Assembly (NCBI GenBank): GCA_035646815.1
Contig: DASRON010000025.1
Span: 1-45,086 of the forward strand
Source of the DNA: GCA-002784865 sp035646815
GTDB taxonomy: Bacteria; Patescibacteriota; Microgenomatia; Levybacterales; UBA12049
Length of the DNA stretch: 45,086 nt
Reading direction: 5' to 3'
This document shows, piece after piece, positions 23,214-31,892 of the stretch. The notes beneath the pieces were generated by a model that made no database searches, was not told the DNA's origin, and saw only the letters and a program-made list of their open reading frames with translations. Each line of letters begins with the position of its first letter. Position 1 is the stretch's first letter. A program made the position numbers and the translations under genes.

Positions 23214-23888
23214 ATGGCTAGCATAATTGTTTTATTTTTGCTTTTGTTTTTTCCTAGCTTAGAAACTCAAGTAAATAAATTGTTTACTGAGGTTAAAATT
23301 CCAGAAAATAAAGTAGTAGTATATAATCTTAGTCCAACTCCACTGCCAACTCCAATAAAGCCAACGATAGTAGTTAAGAAAAATATAAAAAAGATAAATG
23401 ATGTAAATAAGGATCCTGCTGTAAGTAATAAAAAAGATCAAGAAGATTCTTGGGGTGTGTCAAAGCAAATATCAGAGCACACTTGGACTATGAAGGTTGG
23501 AAATGATCAGGAAATGGCGGGATCTCAAGAAATAATGAATGCGTTAAACAATTACAGAAACGTACATGGTAAGGGTATACTTTCCTGGAATGATGGTCTT
23601 GCAAGTTTTGCTAAAAGTAGAGCTGAACAATTTAATAAAGATGGAAAGCTAGATGAACATGCAGGTTTTAACAGTTATTTTGGAGATCCTGAAAATATTC
23701 GCAAAACAGGATTTATGAAAGTAGGAGAAAATTCCTCTGTTGGATATAAGATGGATGGAGTTCATATAATTGAATGGGTATTTGCAGGAGATGCTCCTCA
23801 TGATAATAATCAACTTGATTTATCTTGGAGTGCTGTTGGCATAGGAGTAAGTGGAGCAGCTGTAGATATTATATTTGGTGGTAATTAA
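23214..23888 (+). CDS. exported CAP/SCP-domain protein
   Basis: 224 residues. The N-terminal hydrophobic stretch MASIIVLFLLLFFPSL is a signal peptide or anchor. A linker rich in P, T and K follows (SPTPLPTPIKPTIVVKK), then a CAP domain from about 105: MNALNNYRNVHGKGILSWND, SFAKSRAEQFNKDGKLDEHAG and GENSSVGYKMDGVHIIEWVF. The usual CAP histidines appear in DEHAG and in APHDNNQ. Secreted CAP proteins of bacteria are of uncertain function, sometimes linked to sporulation or envelope. It is transcribed divergently from the cysteine-rich prepilin with 80 bases between. Confidence 0.82.
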   Translation: MASIIVLFLLLFFPSLETQVNKLFTEVKIPENKVVVYNLSPTPLPTPIKPTIVVKKNIKKINDVNKDPAVSNKKDQEDSWGVSKQISEHTWTMKVGNDQEMAGSQEIMNALNNYRNVHGKGILSWNDGLASFAKSRAEQFNKDGKLDEHAGFNSYFGDPENIRKTGFMKVGENSSVGYKMDGVHIIEWVFAGDAPHDNNQLDLSWSAVGIGVSGAAVDIIFGGN

Positions 23889-23922
23889 TATAGGGTTGTA
23901 ATCTGTTCTGTGAAAAGAATTA

Positions 23923-24717
23923 CTATGGGGTAACTAAATTTATTGGTACAGAATTATCTCCGTTAGGGTCTGATAATAATCCTTCAGTTTTAATATGGTT
24001 TTCTGTAAATTTACTTCTGCTTAAAAAGACATTTTGTTCTGTTCCATCTTTCATAACTGCAATTAGTCTGAACCAAGATCCTCCTGGGAAATTTTTGGAA
24101 ACTGGATCAAATCCGTCTACTAATTTGAAAGTTCCTGATATTTGAAATGAATTCATGTTATGGATATATGTTTCAGGAGATTTACTATCTGGTTTTAAAG
24201 CCATGATATTGTCCCAATCTACTTCGGTAGATTCTCTTTTAGACTTTTCTGGAATATCAGGTTTAAATCTTACAGCCAGCTTAACTCCATTCTCAGTCTT
24301 GATAGTTATTCCTAATGTTCCGTTAAAGATTTTATTTGCCCTGACATTCTCTGCTTGAGTAGCGACTACTTGCTCTACTGTGGTTGTAGTCTTATCTGGA
24401 GCATATTTTCCAAGATTATACTCAGCATCAATTGCTTGCCCAATTTCATGAACTCCTAGTGTTGCAGCAGCTGCGACAGCAATAGTTCCTATTGCTGTCT
24501 TCTTTAAAGCTTTTGGATGCTGTAAAGTTTTTTCAATTATTCTATGAGAAAGAGGTCTTCTGCTAACTGTAGAGTTTGTACCTTTGGTATCTCTTTCTCT
24601 TCTTCGTTTTTGCCATCTTGCATGTCTTTCAATTCCATCTTTATCAATTTCTTTTTTTGATTCAATACTACGTACTGATGCAGATGGTCCTTCGGGAGGA
24701 ATATTTGATTCAGGCAT
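23923..24717 (-). CDS. membrane-anchored protein, unknown function
   Basis: 264 residues from the ATG at 24717 (MPESNIPPEGPSASVRSIES). The upstream TTG at 24735 overlaps promoter sequence and is not used here. The N-terminal 70 residues are charged and arginine-rich (RHARWQKRRRERD). A hydrophobic segment lies near 73-92 (TAIGTIAVAAAATLGV), and the remaining extracytoplasmic part is beta-like with GTLGITIKTENGVKLAVRFK. No known domain is recognised. It is convergent with the CAP gene and divergent from the tyrosine recombinase gene. Confidence 0.6.
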   Translation of the reverse strand: MPESNIPPEGPSASVRSIESKKEIDKDGIERHARWQKRRRERDTKGTNSTVSRRPLSHRIIEKTLQHPKALKKTAIGTIAVAAAATLGVHEIGQAIDAEYNLGKYAPDKTTTTVEQVVATQAENVRANKIFNGTLGITIKTENGVKLAVRFKPDIPEKSKRESTEVDWDNIMALKPDSKSPETYIHNMNSFQISGTFKLVDGFDPVSKNFPGGSWFRLIAVMKDGTEQNVFLSRSKFTENHIKTEGLLSDPNGDNSVPINLVTP

Positions 24718-24726
24718 AATAATTAT

Positions 24727-24756
24727 AGTATGCAATGTTTAGCCTTATTTTGTCAA
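24727..24756 (-). promoter_or_regulatory. promoter of the 24717 gene
   Basis: Minus strand TTGACA (24756-24751), 18-base spacer, CATACT (24732-24727). The ATG is nine bases beyond the -10. The -35 lies back to back with that of the recombinase promoter. Confidence 0.5.
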
Positions 24757-24760
24757 GAGT

Positions 24761-24789
24761 TTGACAACTCTGACTAATTTGTCTACTAT
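24761..24789 (+). promoter_or_regulatory. promoter of the tyrosine recombinase gene
   Basis: TTGACA (24761-24766), 17-base spacer, TACTAT (24784-24789), with the ATG at 24812. This argues against the in-frame TTG at 24761 as start, because that TTG is part of the -35 box. Confidence 0.6.
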
Positions 24790-24811
24790 TATTCTGACGT
24801 CGCAAAATATT

Positions 24812-25753
24812 ATGAAAGGAACACTGCCCGAATTAATTAATCAATTCCTAGAGTATCTTGAAATTGAAAAGAATTGTTCTAAATTAACAATTCGTGATTA
24901 TAGGCATTATCTTGAAGTGTTTGATAAATGGCTTACCACTACCCTACCGGATAAGAATATTAAAGATTTAGATTTACAAATTGTTAGAAAATACCGCGTT
25001 TTTTTGGCAAATAGAGAAAATGATAAGGGAATGACTCTAAAAAGAGTTACACAAAATTACTATGTTATTGCCTTAAGATCATTTCTTAGGTTTTTAATTA
25101 AAAATGATTATGATACTCTGGAGCCTTCAAAGATTGATCTTCCCAAAACAGAAAGCAGATCTTTAAAGTTTTTAGAAAGAGAACAGGTTGATCGTTTGGT
25201 AACCGCAACAGATACTTCAAAAGAAGAAGGATTAAGAGACAGAGCAATGCTAGAATTACTTTTTTCTACTGGTCTTCGTGTTTCAGAGTTGGTTAGTTTA
25301 AATAAGGATAGGATAAATTTAGAAAGAAAAGAATTTGGAATAATTGGAAAAGGAGGAAAATCAAGAATAGTTTTTGTTTCAGAAAGAGCAGCAGAATGGA
25401 TAAAAAGATATCTTAATAAAAGAGAAGATATTTTTAAACCTTTATTTATTAGGTATTCAGGAAAGGTAATTGAAGACAATGGTGGTGAGAAAATGAGGCT
25501 TACAGCAAGAAGCGTTGAGAGAATGGTTAAGAAATATGTAAGAGCAGCAAGGATTCCTGTTGATGCAACGGTTCATACCTTAAGACATTCATTTGCAACA
25601 GATTTACTTACAAACGGAGCTGATATAAGGTCTGTTCAGGATATGCTGGGACATAAAAATATTGCAACAACTCAGATCTATACCCATGTAACAAATAAAC
25701 AATTAAGAGAAGTTCATAAGAATTTTCATAGTGGAAATAAAAGTAAGAATTAA
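24812..25753 (+). CDS. tyrosine recombinase (XerC/XerD-like)
   Basis: 313 residues from the ATG at 24812. The N-terminal SAM-like domain starts PELINQFLEYLEIEKNCSKL and includes TIRDYRHYLEVFDKWL. The catalytic domain has the first arginine in STGLRVSELVSL, a lysine in GKGGKSRIVFV, H-x-x-R in HTLRHSFATDLL, the next histidine in MLGHKNIATTQIYTH, and the nucleophilic tyrosine in QIYTHV. All catalytic residues are present. Length and motifs fit the housekeeping Xer enzymes that resolve chromosome dimers, but a mobile-element integrase cannot be excluded. The stop overlaps the convergent SIMPL gene by four bases. Confidence 0.9.
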   Translation: MKGTLPELINQFLEYLEIEKNCSKLTIRDYRHYLEVFDKWLTTTLPDKNIKDLDLQIVRKYRVFLANRENDKGMTLKRVTQNYYVIALRSFLRFLIKNDYDTLEPSKIDLPKTESRSLKFLEREQVDRLVTATDTSKEEGLRDRAMLELLFSTGLRVSELVSLNKDRINLERKEFGIIGKGGKSRIVFVSERAAEWIKRYLNKREDIFKPLFIRYSGKVIEDNGGEKMRLTARSVERMVKKYVRAARIPVDATVHTLRHSFATDLLTNGADIRSVQDMLGHKNIATTQIYTHVTNKQLREVHKNFHSGNKSKN

Positions 25754-26496
25754 TTAATTTCGTAAGAAAGTGAAATGCTTACAGAAATTGTGTTTTCTCC
25801 AGGTGTAATATCTGTTGGTTCTTGTTTATCCGTTGCCTCAATAGCTCCTCCCCTTCTAAGTGGTACTATGTATCCTGGAGTGCTATTTTGCTCTGTAATG
25901 TCAACTATTTTTCCAAGCCTAATTCCTGCAGCCTTAGCAAGTCCTTCTGCTTTTTTCTTAGCCATCTTAACAGCTTCTTCCCGTGCTTTTTTTTCAAGCT
26001 CCTCTTTTAAATTATCACTAAATGAAAATTGAGCCCCGTTTGTGATATTTGCTCCATTTGCAGTTGCAAGATCAATAACTTTATTTATTTTTTCAATTGG
26101 TTTTACTTTAATTTCTAAAGTCTGTGTAACATTATATCTCGATATGCTTCTTGTTAAATTATTATCGTATTCAGGATATACGGAATAATTAGTTGTTCTA
26201 ATATTTTTTTCTTCAATCCCTTCTTTTTTAAGAGAATCTATTATTGAAGCTGTTATTTTATTTACTTTATTCTGAGCATCTGCTACAGAAAATGAATTTT
26301 GAGTCACTCCAATACTTACAGTTGCAATATCAGGCGCACTAGTTGCTTTTCCTGTTCCTTCTGCAGTAAAAAAACTATTTTTTGTTGTTTGAGTGCTATT
26401 TACTGAAAATGGAATTGGTCCTGCAACCTGGGTATAAAGAATAAAACCAAGGAAGATAAAGATCACAGTATATAGCGGAGTCTTTAGTTCTTTCAC
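25750..26496 (-). CDS. SIMPL-domain (DUF541) exported protein
   Basis: 248 residues: an N-terminal membrane helix (8-24) and then the SIMPL domain with FTAEGTGKATSAPDIATVSI near 43-62, GIEEKNIRTTNYSVYPEYD, a middle with EKINKVIDLATANGANITNG and a C-terminal LGKIVDITEQNS. The family is periplasmic or surface-attached with poorly defined function. It starts with GTG at 26496, seven bases behind a TAATAT box, so a leaderless GTG start is predicted. It is convergent with the recombinase gene. Confidence 0.82.
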   Translation of the reverse strand: MKELKTPLYTVIFIFLGFILYTQVAGPIPFSVNSTQTTKNSFFTAEGTGKATSAPDIATVSIGVTQNSFSVADAQNKVNKITASIIDSLKKEGIEEKNIRTTNYSVYPEYDNNLTRSISRYNVTQTLEIKVKPIEKINKVIDLATANGANITNGAQFSFSDNLKEELEKKAREEAVKMAKKKAEGLAKAAGIRLGKIVDITEQNSTPGYIVPLRRGGAIEATDKQEPTDITPGENTISVSISLSYEIN

Positions 26497-26503
26497 AATC
26501 TAA

Positions 26504-26533
26504 ATATTAGAACTTTTAACGCTTGCTTGTCAA
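26504..26533 (-). promoter_or_regulatory. promoter of the SIMPL gene
   Basis: Minus strand TTGACA (26533-26528), 18-base spacer, TAATAT (26509-26504). The GTG start follows after seven bases. The promoter begins 15 bases after the stop of the dihydroorotase stump. Confidence 0.65.
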
Positions 26534-26547
26534 CTAATTGCTTTTTC

Positions 26548-26625
26548 CTATTCCTTATAAGTAAGTCCGGGATCTCTTAGGTGAACATGTGGGTCTATAA
26601 GACCAGGTAAAATAATTTGCTTCAT
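26548..26625 (-). pseudogene. pyrC: truncated dihydroorotase, first 25 codons only
   Basis: Starts in an ATGA overlap with the carB stop, exactly as a coupled operon gene would. It reads MKQIILPGLIDPHVHLRDPG then LTYKE and stops at TAG. GLIDPHVHLRDPG is the N-terminal metal-binding motif of type I dihydroorotases, HxH included, and position in the operon also fits pyrC. All the rest (about 400 residues with the other metal ligands) is absent; the promoter of the SIMPL gene begins 15 bases later. It is a deletion remnant, or possibly a retained coupling peptide. Confidence 0.75.
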
Positions 26626-29600
26626 GATAAGTATTCTTCCCAGGATTTTATAGGTAAATCTTTTATCTTTTTTCTTGTAATTGCTTTAATGAATAAAGCT
26701 GCTTTTCTAAAGTTTGTCAAAAGAGGAACGTTGTTGTCAACTGCTGCTCTTCTGATTAAATAATCATCATCTATATCTTTTTTAAAATGAGAATCAACTA
26801 TGTTTATAGCCAAATCAATTTTTCCTTTTTGCAAGAAATCAAGAAGTGTTGGCGACTTATTATCATGGAGTTTGTATAAAACACTGACATTTATTTTATT
26901 TCTTCTCAAAAATTCAGCAGTTTTTTCTGTTGCAAAAAATGGCAGCTTTAATTTTGTGAGTCTTTTTACATTGCTTAAAAATCTTATTTTATTTTCATCT
27001 CCTCCCAGGCTTATAAAAATACCTTTTTTGGGAATTTTTCCACCAACAGCGAGTTCTCCTTTTAAGAATGCTTCTTCAAGATCTTCTCCAAAGCAGGCTA
27101 CTTCACCTGTTGAAGACATTTCAACATGCAGCATGGGATCTGCTCCTGTAAGCCTTGCAAAAGAAAATTGAGCAACTTTAACTGCAACAAAGTCTTTTAC
27201 ATCAGGAATAATTTTTTCATTCCTCTTATTAAAAAAAGCATCAACACAAAGACTGGTAAAATCAATATCAGTTACTTTTGAGATGAAAGGAAGAGTTCTT
27301 GATGCTCTTAAGTTTATTTCAATTACTTGCACGTCATTATTCTTTGCTAAGAATTGAATATTAAATGGTCCTGTGATAGTTAATGCTTTTGCTAATTTTT
27401 CTGCAATCTGTTCAATTTTTCTTTGTGTTTCCATGTAAATTCTTTGTGGAGGAAGGACTATGGTTGCATCTCCTGAATGAACACCTGCGTTTTCCACATG
27501 ATCTGAAATAACTGAGGTTACAATTTCACCTTTGTATGAAACAGCGTCAAATTCTATTTCTTTTGCTTCGTTTATGAATTTTGAAATTGTAATAGGATAT
27601 TCTCTTGAAACTTTAGTTGCATCACTTAAAAATCCTAAGAGTTCATCTTCTGTGTAGCAAATTCTCATAAGAGTTCCTGATAAAACAAAGGAGGGTCTAA
27701 TTAAAACAGGAAAACCTACTTTTCTGGCAAAATTTAATGCTCCTTGTTCTGTTACAAAACTATCCCAGGGAGGCTGAATTACTTCAATGTCATCTAAGAG
27801 TTTTGAGAATATTCCTCGGTCTTCTGCTCTATTAATATCCTTTGGATCAGTTCCCAAAATATTTACTCCGTATGTTTTTAAAGAAGTTGCTCTATTATTT
27901 GGTGTTTGTCCGCCGACTGAAATAATTATTCCAAACGAACCTTCAAAATCATAAATGTCGGCAATTCTTTCAAAAGTTAATTCTTCAAAATACAATCTAT
28001 CAGATATATCATAATCTGTTGAAACAGTTTCGGGATTACAGTTTATAATAATAGATTTTTTGTTATGTCTTTTAAGGCTTAAGGCGGTATTTACACATGT
28101 CCAGTCAAACTCAACTGAAGAACCTATTCTATAAGGACCAGATCCTAAAACTATAACTCCACTTTTTTTAGCTGGTTTGATATCATCGTGGTTTCCGTTA
28201 TATGTTAGATATAGATAGTTTGTTTTTGCTGGAAATTCTCCTGCTAAGGTATCTATTTGAAAAACAGAAGGAAGTACTTTTAATTTTTTCCTTAGCTTTC
28301 TAATATTTAACCCTGATGTTTTTGTCAGCTTCCCTATTCTTTTATCAGATAATCCAATTTTTTTTAAAAGCAATAACTTTTCTTTCTTTAAGTTTCCTAC
28401 GTTTTTAGGTGTTGTCTTTTCGTTATCTACGATAAATTTTATGCGTTCCAAAAACCAAGGATTTATTCCAGTTAACTCATAGATTTTCTTAACTGACATT
28501 TTTTCCTTTAAAGCTCTTGCTATTGCAAAGATCCTTTTAGGAGTTGGGGTTTTAAGATAATCTTCCAAAACTTCTTCATTTTTATACAAAAATTCTGCAG
28601 TTGCTCCTTCAAGTTCTAAATCAAGCATTCTAATTGCTTTTTGATAGGCTTCTTCAAATCTTCTGCCAATACCCATTACTTCACCAACTGATTTCATAGA
28701 GCTACCAATTTTCTCATCAGCTTTTTTAAACTTATTAATATCCCAGCGAGGTATTTTTACAACCATATAATCAAGAGCTGGTTCAAAGCAGGAATATGTA
28801 ACTCCGGTTACTTTATTTTTAATTTCAGTTAAGCTTTTTCCAAGCGCAAGTTTTGCAGCAATATATGCAAGAGGATAGCCTGTTGCTTTTGAAGCAAGAG
28901 CAGAGCTTCTTGAAAGTCTTGCGTTTACTTCAATTACATAATATTCAAGCTCGCATTCAGAGTTTTTGTTATTTGTTTCTTTTTCAACAGGTTTTGGATT
29001 TAGGGCAAATTGTACATTACACTCTCCTATGATATTTAAGCTGCGAACAATTTTAATTGAGGCTTCTCTTAATTTATGATATTCAAAGTTATTTAAAGTT
29101 TGACTTGGAGCAACAACAATTGATTCTCCAGTATGAATTCCCAATGGATCCATGTTTTCCATATTGCAAACTGTTACACAATTATCAAATTTGTCGCGAA
29201 TAACTTCGTATTCGACTTCTTTATAGTGGTAAAGATATTTTTCAACTAAGATTTGTTTTACAAAAGAAAATGTAGTTTGAGCAATTTCTTTTAACTCTTT
29301 CTTATTTGTAGCAATTCCAGATCCTTGTCCTCCCAAAGAAAAGCCGGAGCGAAGCATAACTGGATAACTAATTTTTTCTGCTGTCTTAAGAGCATTTTCA
29401 ACAGATTTTACAGCGTAACTTTCAGGGGTTGGAATATTAATTTTATTAAGGTGAGCGGAAAATTTTTTTCGATCTTCAGTAAGTTCGATTCCTGAAATGG
29501 GGGTTCCTAAGATCTCAACATTTTCTCTTCTAAGAACCCCTTTTTTATGTAGAATAAGACCACAATTTAAAGCAGTCTGTCCGCCAAAAGAGAGAACTAT

Positions 29601-29849
29601 TCCATCTGGTTTTTCCTTTTTAATTATCTTTTCTACAAAAAAATCCGTTACTGGCAGAAAATATACTGTGTCTGCTAAGAATTTGGATGTTTGAATGGTT
29701 GCAATATTCGGGTTTACAAGAATTGTTTTAATTCCTTCTTCTTTAAAAGCTTTAATTGCCTGAGAGCCTGAATAGTCAAATTCTCCTGCCTCTCCTATTT
29801 TTAAAGCACCTGACCCCAAAACTAAAACTTTCTTTATTTTTTTATTCAT
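26622..29849 (-). CDS. carB: carbamoyl-phosphate synthase large subunit
   Basis: 1075 residues, full length. Makes carbamoyl phosphate from bicarbonate, ammonia and two ATP. The N-terminal half opens KKVLVLGSGALKIGEAGEFDY and carries the first ATP-grasp domain (LRSGFSLGGQGSGI). The second half repeats the pattern with VIVLGSGPYRIGSSVEFDWT and IRPSFVLSGTLMRI, and EINLRASRTLPF is in its active site. The last 130 residues form the MGS-like allosteric domain. Start and stop overlap carA and the pyrC stump by ATGA, so translation along the unit is coupled. Confidence 0.97.
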   Translation of the reverse strand: MNKKIKKVLVLGSGALKIGEAGEFDYSGSQAIKAFKEEGIKTILVNPNIATIQTSKFLADTVYFLPVTDFFVEKIIKKEKPDGIVLSFGGQTALNCGLILHKKGVLRRENVEILGTPISGIELTEDRKKFSAHLNKINIPTPESYAVKSVENALKTAEKISYPVMLRSGFSLGGQGSGIATNKKELKEIAQTTFSFVKQILVEKYLYHYKEVEYEVIRDKFDNCVTVCNMENMDPLGIHTGESIVVAPSQTLNNFEYHKLREASIKIVRSLNIIGECNVQFALNPKPVEKETNNKNSECELEYYVIEVNARLSRSSALASKATGYPLAYIAAKLALGKSLTEIKNKVTGVTYSCFEPALDYMVVKIPRWDINKFKKADEKIGSSMKSVGEVMGIGRRFEEAYQKAIRMLDLELEGATAEFLYKNEEVLEDYLKTPTPKRIFAIARALKEKMSVKKIYELTGINPWFLERIKFIVDNEKTTPKNVGNLKKEKLLLLKKIGLSDKRIGKLTKTSGLNIRKLRKKLKVLPSVFQIDTLAGEFPAKTNYLYLTYNGNHDDIKPAKKSGVIVLGSGPYRIGSSVEFDWTCVNTALSLKRHNKKSIIINCNPETVSTDYDISDRLYFEELTFERIADIYDFEGSFGIIISVGGQTPNNRATSLKTYGVNILGTDPKDINRAEDRGIFSKLLDDIEVIQPPWDSFVTEQGALNFARKVGFPVLIRPSFVLSGTLMRICYTEDELLGFLSDATKVSREYPITISKFINEAKEIEFDAVSYKGEIVTSVISDHVENAGVHSGDATIVLPPQRIYMETQRKIEQIAEKLAKALTITGPFNIQFLAKNNDVQVIEINLRASRTLPFISKVTDIDFTSLCVDAFFNKRNEKIIPDVKDFVAVKVAQFSFARLTGADPMLHVEMSSTGEVACFGEDLEEAFLKGELAVGGKIPKKGIFISLGGDENKIRFLSNVKRLTKLKLPFFATEKTAEFLRRNKINVSVLYKLHDNKSPTLLDFLQKGKIDLAINIVDSHFKKDIDDDYLIRRAAVDNNVPLLTNFRKAALFIKAITRKKIKDLPIKSWEEYLS

Positions 29850-30877
29850 ATTTTTTTTAAAAAATAATCAAAAATCCATTCAGTATCTGTTGGTCCAGCT
29901 GCTGCTTCTGGGTGAAATTGGATTGACATAAAAGGAAGGGTTTTATGAATAATTCCCTCATTTGAATTATCATTTGCATTTATAAACCAGGTTTCAAAGC
30001 CAGGTGGCACTTTACTTACTTCAAACCCGTGGTTTTGGGTAGTGATATAACATCTATTAGTATTTTTTAAAATACAGGGTTGGTTTTGAGATCTATGTCC
30101 ATACTTGAGTTTTTTTGTATTTCCTCCTGCAGCAAGAGCTAGGAGTTGATTACCAAGACATATTCCAAATATGGGAATTTTTTTATTTAGTGCTTTTTTA
30201 ATAATTTCAATTGTCCTAATTACTTTTTTAGGATTTCCTGGCCCGTTTGAAATAAAGAGTCCGTCAAATTTCAAGCCATTTTTAAAAGGGTCAAAATTCC
30301 AGGGAAGAATAATTAGTTTTACTCCCCTTTTTAAAAAACAACGTTCAATGTTTTTCTTTGCTCCGCAATCAAGCATGGCAATTGTTTTTATGCCACTACC
30401 TTTAGTGATTGGTTTTTGAATTGATACTTTTGAAACTAAATTATCAAGATCGGGGTTATAAAAAGGAATATCGTTATTAAAAATAATTTTTCCCAAGACT
30501 GTTCCCTTTTCCCTAATTTTTTTTGCTAAAAACCTAGTGTCTGATATTTCTAGTGCAGGAATTTTTTCTTCCTTAAGTAAGTTAGAAAGTGTTTGTTTAC
30601 TTTTAAAATGTGAAGGAGTATCAATGTAATTTGAGACAATAAGTCCTGATATTTTTAAAGAATCTGATTCCCAATATTTTTTATCTGGTACACCATAATT
30701 TCCAATTAATGGATAAGTAAAAATTAATATTTGTCCTTTGTATGAGGGGTCGGTTAAGCTTTCCGGATATCCAACCATTCCTGTTGAAAAAACAACTTCA
30801 CCAGCAGTTGAATTTTCAGAACCAAAACTTTCTCCTTTTAAAATTGTTCCATCTTCAAGAATTAATTTTCCAGTCAT
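29846..30877 (-). CDS. carA: carbamoyl-phosphate synthase small subunit (glutaminase)
   Basis: 343 residues. The N-terminal domain has LEDGTILKGESFGSENSTAG and VFSTGMVGYPESLTDPSYKG. The class I amidotransferase domain contains GICLGNQLLAL with the nucleophilic cysteine, where most family members have GHQ, and ITTQNHGFEV. FHPEAAAGPTDTE supplies the catalytic histidine and glutamate. It delivers ammonia from glutamine to CarB. It starts two bases after the pyrB stop, and carB overlaps its stop. Confidence 0.96.
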   Translation of the reverse strand: MTGKLILEDGTILKGESFGSENSTAGEVVFSTGMVGYPESLTDPSYKGQILIFTYPLIGNYGVPDKKYWESDSLKISGLIVSNYIDTPSHFKSKQTLSNLLKEEKIPALEISDTRFLAKKIREKGTVLGKIIFNNDIPFYNPDLDNLVSKVSIQKPITKGSGIKTIAMLDCGAKKNIERCFLKRGVKLIILPWNFDPFKNGLKFDGLFISNGPGNPKKVIRTIEIIKKALNKKIPIFGICLGNQLLALAAGGNTKKLKYGHRSQNQPCILKNTNRCYITTQNHGFEVSKVPPGFETWFINANDNSNEGIIHKTLPFMSIQFHPEAAAGPTDTEWIFDYFLKKI

Positions 30878-30879
30878 CT

Positions 30880-31857
30880 TTAACCTATTTTCTTTCCTAG
30901 AATTAATGTTAAGAGTGCCATCCTGGTATACATTCCGTTTTCCATTTGATTAGTAAGGTATAATGCGCGTGGATCTAAGTCCACTTCAGTAAGTATTTCG
31001 CCAACTCTTGGTAAAGGATGCATAAGAATAGTATTCTTTGAGGCAAAATCATTTATTAATTTATTATTTAAAACAAAACTGTTCTTAACTTTTTCATATT
31101 CTTTTGCGTTTTTAAATCTTTCTTTTTGTACTCTTGTCCAATACCAAAAGTTTGTATTTTTTGGCATTTCTTTTTCACTATTTATTTCAATTAATTTTAT
31201 TCCTTCTTTTTTAAACTCTAAAAAATCCGACTTTTTTAGTCGGAGTTTATCAGGAGAGAGAAGATAAAGTGTATTCTTCTTAAACTTTGAAAGTCCTTTA
31301 ATTAAAGAATGAATAGTTCTACCGTTTAAAATATCACCAGCAACAACTCCTGTTAGATTATCAAGTTTTCCAAATTTTTCATAAATTGTATATAGGTCTA
31401 AGAATGCCTGAGTAGGATGCTCTCCTACTCCATCACCTGCGTTAATAAGAGGTGAGCTTAGTGCGTTTGCAGCTTCTCTTGCTGCCCCTTTTTGCGGATG
31501 GCGTATGATAATTGCATCTGAATAAGTTTCAAAAACCCGAACAGTGTCTTCAAGGGTTTCTCCTTTTGAAACTGATGAAAAAGTTGTGGGGTCAAGTATC
31601 TCAATTGTTTGTCCTCCTAGTCTTTTAACAGCAGCAGCGAAAGATCCAAAGGTTCTACTTGATGGTTCATAAAATAAAAGAGTAATAATAGAACCTTTTA
31701 AAAGATTTGATATTTTTGTTTTATTTTTTGAAGATTTAATTTTTTTAGTAGTTTTAAATAGAAGTTCTAAATCTTTTCTTAGAAACTGATCTAAGGAAAG
31801 AATATGTTTGTTTTTAAATCTTCCGTTTATTCTTTCCAATGCGTCGATTTTACCCAT
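30880..31857 (-). CDS. pyrB: aspartate carbamoyltransferase, catalytic subunit
   Basis: 325 residues. Joins carbamoyl phosphate and aspartate in pyrimidine synthesis. Carbamoyl-phosphate site YEPSSRTFGSFAAAVKRLGG near 59-78, HPTQAFLDLYTIYEKFG, and MHPLPRVGEI near the C-terminus are all present. No pyrI regulatory subunit gene is adjacent. First gene of pyrB-carA-carB. Its start codon follows directly on a six-T tract at the foot of a hairpin, and no Shine-Dalgarno sequence is visible. Confidence 0.95.
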   Translation of the reverse strand: MGKIDALERINGRFKNKHILSLDQFLRKDLELLFKTTKKIKSSKNKTKISNLLKGSIITLLFYEPSSRTFGSFAAAVKRLGGQTIEILDPTTFSSVSKGETLEDTVRVFETYSDAIIIRHPQKGAAREAANALSSPLINAGDGVGEHPTQAFLDLYTIYEKFGKLDNLTGVVAGDILNGRTIHSLIKGLSKFKKNTLYLLSPDKLRLKKSDFLEFKKEGIKLIEINSEKEMPKNTNFWYWTRVQKERFKNAKEYEKVKNSFVLNNKLINDFASKNTILMHPLPRVGEILTEVDLDPRALYLTNQMENGMYTRMALLTLILGKKIG

Positions 31858-31886
31858 AAAAAACCAGAGACAGTTGATTGCTCTGG
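31858..31886 (-). promoter_or_regulatory. pyrB leader hairpin with U tract (putative attenuator or folD terminator)
   Basis: On the minus strand CCAGAG (31869-31864 complement side) pairs with CTCTGG around an 11-base loop and runs straight into TTTTTT and the pyrB ATG. In plus coordinates the arms are 31864-31869 and 31881-31886. The predicted transcription start lies in the CCC at 31887-31885, so the whole leader would be this hairpin. It may also end transcripts coming from folD. Confidence 0.55.
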
Positions 31887-31892
31887 GATTAA

